Part shown: positions 63,008 through 64,000 of the stretch, piece by piece
How positions within the stretch are numbered: position 1 is the first letter of the stretch
Layout: every line of letters begins with the position of its first letter
Origin: Pseudomonas ovata
GTDB taxonomy: Bacteria > Pseudomonadota > Gammaproteobacteria > Pseudomonadales > Pseudomonadaceae
Assembly (NCBI RefSeq): GCF_003131185.1
Contig: NZ_QFFU01000022.1
Span: 1 to 64,000, forward strand
Reading direction: 5' to 3'
Length of the DNA stretch: 64,000 nt
The notes under the pieces: generated by a model
What the model was told of the DNA's origin: nothing
The model's input: the letters and a program-made list of their open reading frames with translations, nothing else
Databases searched by the model: none
Program-made: the position numbers and the translations under genes

Positions 63008-63852
63008 GACGCGCCTATCTGTTGCTCGACAGCGCCCTGATCGAGAACCTGCCCCGGCACCTGCTGAGCCTGGGCCAGTTCATGCCCTGCCACCCGCTTT
63101 ACCTGACGACCGACTACGCCGAACTGGCCGATTGCGGACCGTTGCTGGTCCCGGTGGTGCCAGACAGTCCGTTGGCACAGTTATTCAATGCTCAGTGGCG
63201 CCTGCAGGCCGGTCTCTGGCTGGAAACCGAGGCGCCGGAACCGGTCTTGCTCGATCACTTGCGCAGCCTGGTGCATGCCAGCCTGGACGGTGATGTCACG
63301 ACGTTCTTTCGTTACCACGACCCGCGCATCGCCCGTGTATGGCTGCAAGACCTTGCCCCTGCCGAGCGCGGCCGGGTCATGGGGCCTATCCAGTCGATTC
63401 GCCTGCCTGCCGAGGACGGCAGCGAGCTGTCGATCATCAACACCGACCCGATGCCAGGGCAGCGCTATGCACCTATTCCCTGGCTGCGCTTGAGCGCGGC
63501 ACAGCTTGAACACCTCAGCGCGGCGCGGTACCGGCAATTCGACCAACACCTGATCGAGCACTGCCAGCGCTATTTTCCGAATGCACTCAAAGGACTGGAC
63601 AGCCCCGCGCAATACGCCTGGGCCAAGGCTTGCCGGGACAGCGCCAAACGTCATGGCTACAGCACGAAAGACGAGATCACCCGCTGGGTCAGCCTGTACG
63701 CGCTTCTGGGCGCTCACTTCCCCGATGAACCTGTGCCCCAGGCCTACCGCAAGATTCTTGCAACCAGAGGCCGCTCCCCTGCGCAGCGCCTCGATGACCT
63801 GATCGACGAACTGACCCTGCAATGGGTCCGCCGCCTGGAGCCCCACGCATGA
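63004..63852 (+). CDS. DUF4123 T6SS effector chaperone
   Basis: 282 residues, start overlapping the vgrG stop by ATGA. DUF4123 proteins (Tap/Tec) load effectors on the VgrG tip. The N terminus MRRAYLLLDSALIENLPRHL, then PVVPDSPLAQLF and LRSLVHASLDGDVTTFFRYHDPR match the family. The stop in turn overlaps the next ATG, so vgrG, chaperone and effector are one coupled operon. Confidence 0.9.
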   Translation: MRRAYLLLDSALIENLPRHLLSLGQFMPCHPLYLTTDYAELADCGPLLVPVVPDSPLAQLFNAQWRLQAGLWLETEAPEPVLLDHLRSLVHASLDGDVTTFFRYHDPRIARVWLQDLAPAERGRVMGPIQSIRLPAEDGSELSIINTDPMPGQRYAPIPWLRLSAAQLEHLSAARYRQFDQHLIEHCQRYFPNALKGLDSPAQYAWAKACRDSAKRHGYSTKDEITRWVSLYALLGAHFPDEPVPQAYRKILATRGRSPAQRLDDLIDELTLQWVRRLEPHA

Positions 63853-64000
63853 GCACCGACCCAAACGAAACCGCCCTGCTCAACCTGTGCAATGCCGAGC
63901 GCGCAGCCAGGGAGCAGCCCCATGAAGACATCGACAGCCCGGTGGCCGCCTGCCCGGCCAGGCAGGACACGATCTTCGTGGTGCCGGTGCGTTACGCCCT
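63849..64000 (+). CDS. VasX-like T6SS effector, N terminus (partial)
   Basis: The first 50 codons are seen before the window ends. After an acidic lead (MSTDPNETALLNLCNAERAA) comes CPARQDTIFVVPVRYAL, the opening of the VasX N-terminal region found in pore-forming type VI effectors of Vibrio and Pseudomonas. The ATG overlaps the DUF4123 stop. Expected product: a large membrane-active effector with several C-terminal transmembrane segments, followed by an immunity gene; neither can be seen. Confidence 0.75.
   Translation, partial: MSTDPNETALLNLCNAERAAREQPHEDIDSPVAACPARQDTIFVVPVRYA

Noticed and set aside
1..64000. CRISPR arrays, insertion sequences, prophage or integrase genes
   Set aside because: No spaced direct repeats, transposase or integrase motifs were seen; the toxin array is accessory but lacks visible mobility genes.

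Overview
The window is a Pseudomonas chromosome segment, most like the P. fluorescens/P. putida side of the genus. The basis is high GC and gene blocks whose content and order match Pseudomonas: fabF-pabC-mltG-tmk-holB-pilZ-tatD, purF-cvpA-SPOR-folC-accD-trpF-truA-fimV-usg, and kdsB-murB with the lpxK-exbD-exbB-comEC cluster. No organism name is given by the sequence itself. Comparison with P. aeruginosa order is from memory.

Layout. 1-4941 (minus strand): an AT-richer accessory island made of displaced C-terminal toxin domains and their immunity genes, headed by the stump of a CdiA/FhaB-type protein. Each toxin segment starts at the same ten-base sequence (CTTTTGGACC or CTTTTGCACC on the plus strand, encoding G-P-K or G-A-K). 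5105-14545: DUF1853 protein, two MFS transporters, a REP-like repeat cluster, a PLP enzyme, fadH, a nitrilase-like protein lacking its catalytic Cys, and an AraC regulator. 14546-17925: a 28-aa ORF, an Ile/Val attenuator with leader peptide, ilvA, and topoisomerase IB. 17931-19536: a DUF2242 lipoprotein and three tRNA genes (Val, Asp, Asp). 19663-32554 (all minus): SDR, metZ, purF, cvpA, SPOR protein, folC, accD, trpF, truA, fimV, usg-like. 32621-36831: DUF1285, a lipoprotein, TetR and LysE-type genes, an sRNA matching the location and promoter type of RgsA, tatD, pilZ. 36863-49115: holB, tmk, mltG, pabC, the fatty-acid block fabF-acpP-fabG-fabD-plsX-rpmF-yceD, maf, sppA, HAD phosphatase, rluC. 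49168-53407: rne with a 650-nt leader. 53462-60774: SDR, murB, kdsB, Trm112-like, lpxK, exbD, exbB, comEC. 60983-64000: vgrG, a DUF4123 chaperone and the start of a VasX-like type VI effector, cut by the window edge.

Most of the window is housekeeping: fatty acid/phospholipid and LPS precursor synthesis, purine/folate/methionine/tryptophan steps, RNA decay and tRNA modification. The two ends carry inter-bacterial competition genes: a contact-dependent-inhibition toxin graveyard on the left and a type VI effector operon on the right. The most interesting items are the orphan toxin array with its shared junction decamer, the ilvA attenuator, the unnamed His/Cys-dyad toxin with a zinc-ribbon immunity partner, and the incomplete VasX-type effector.
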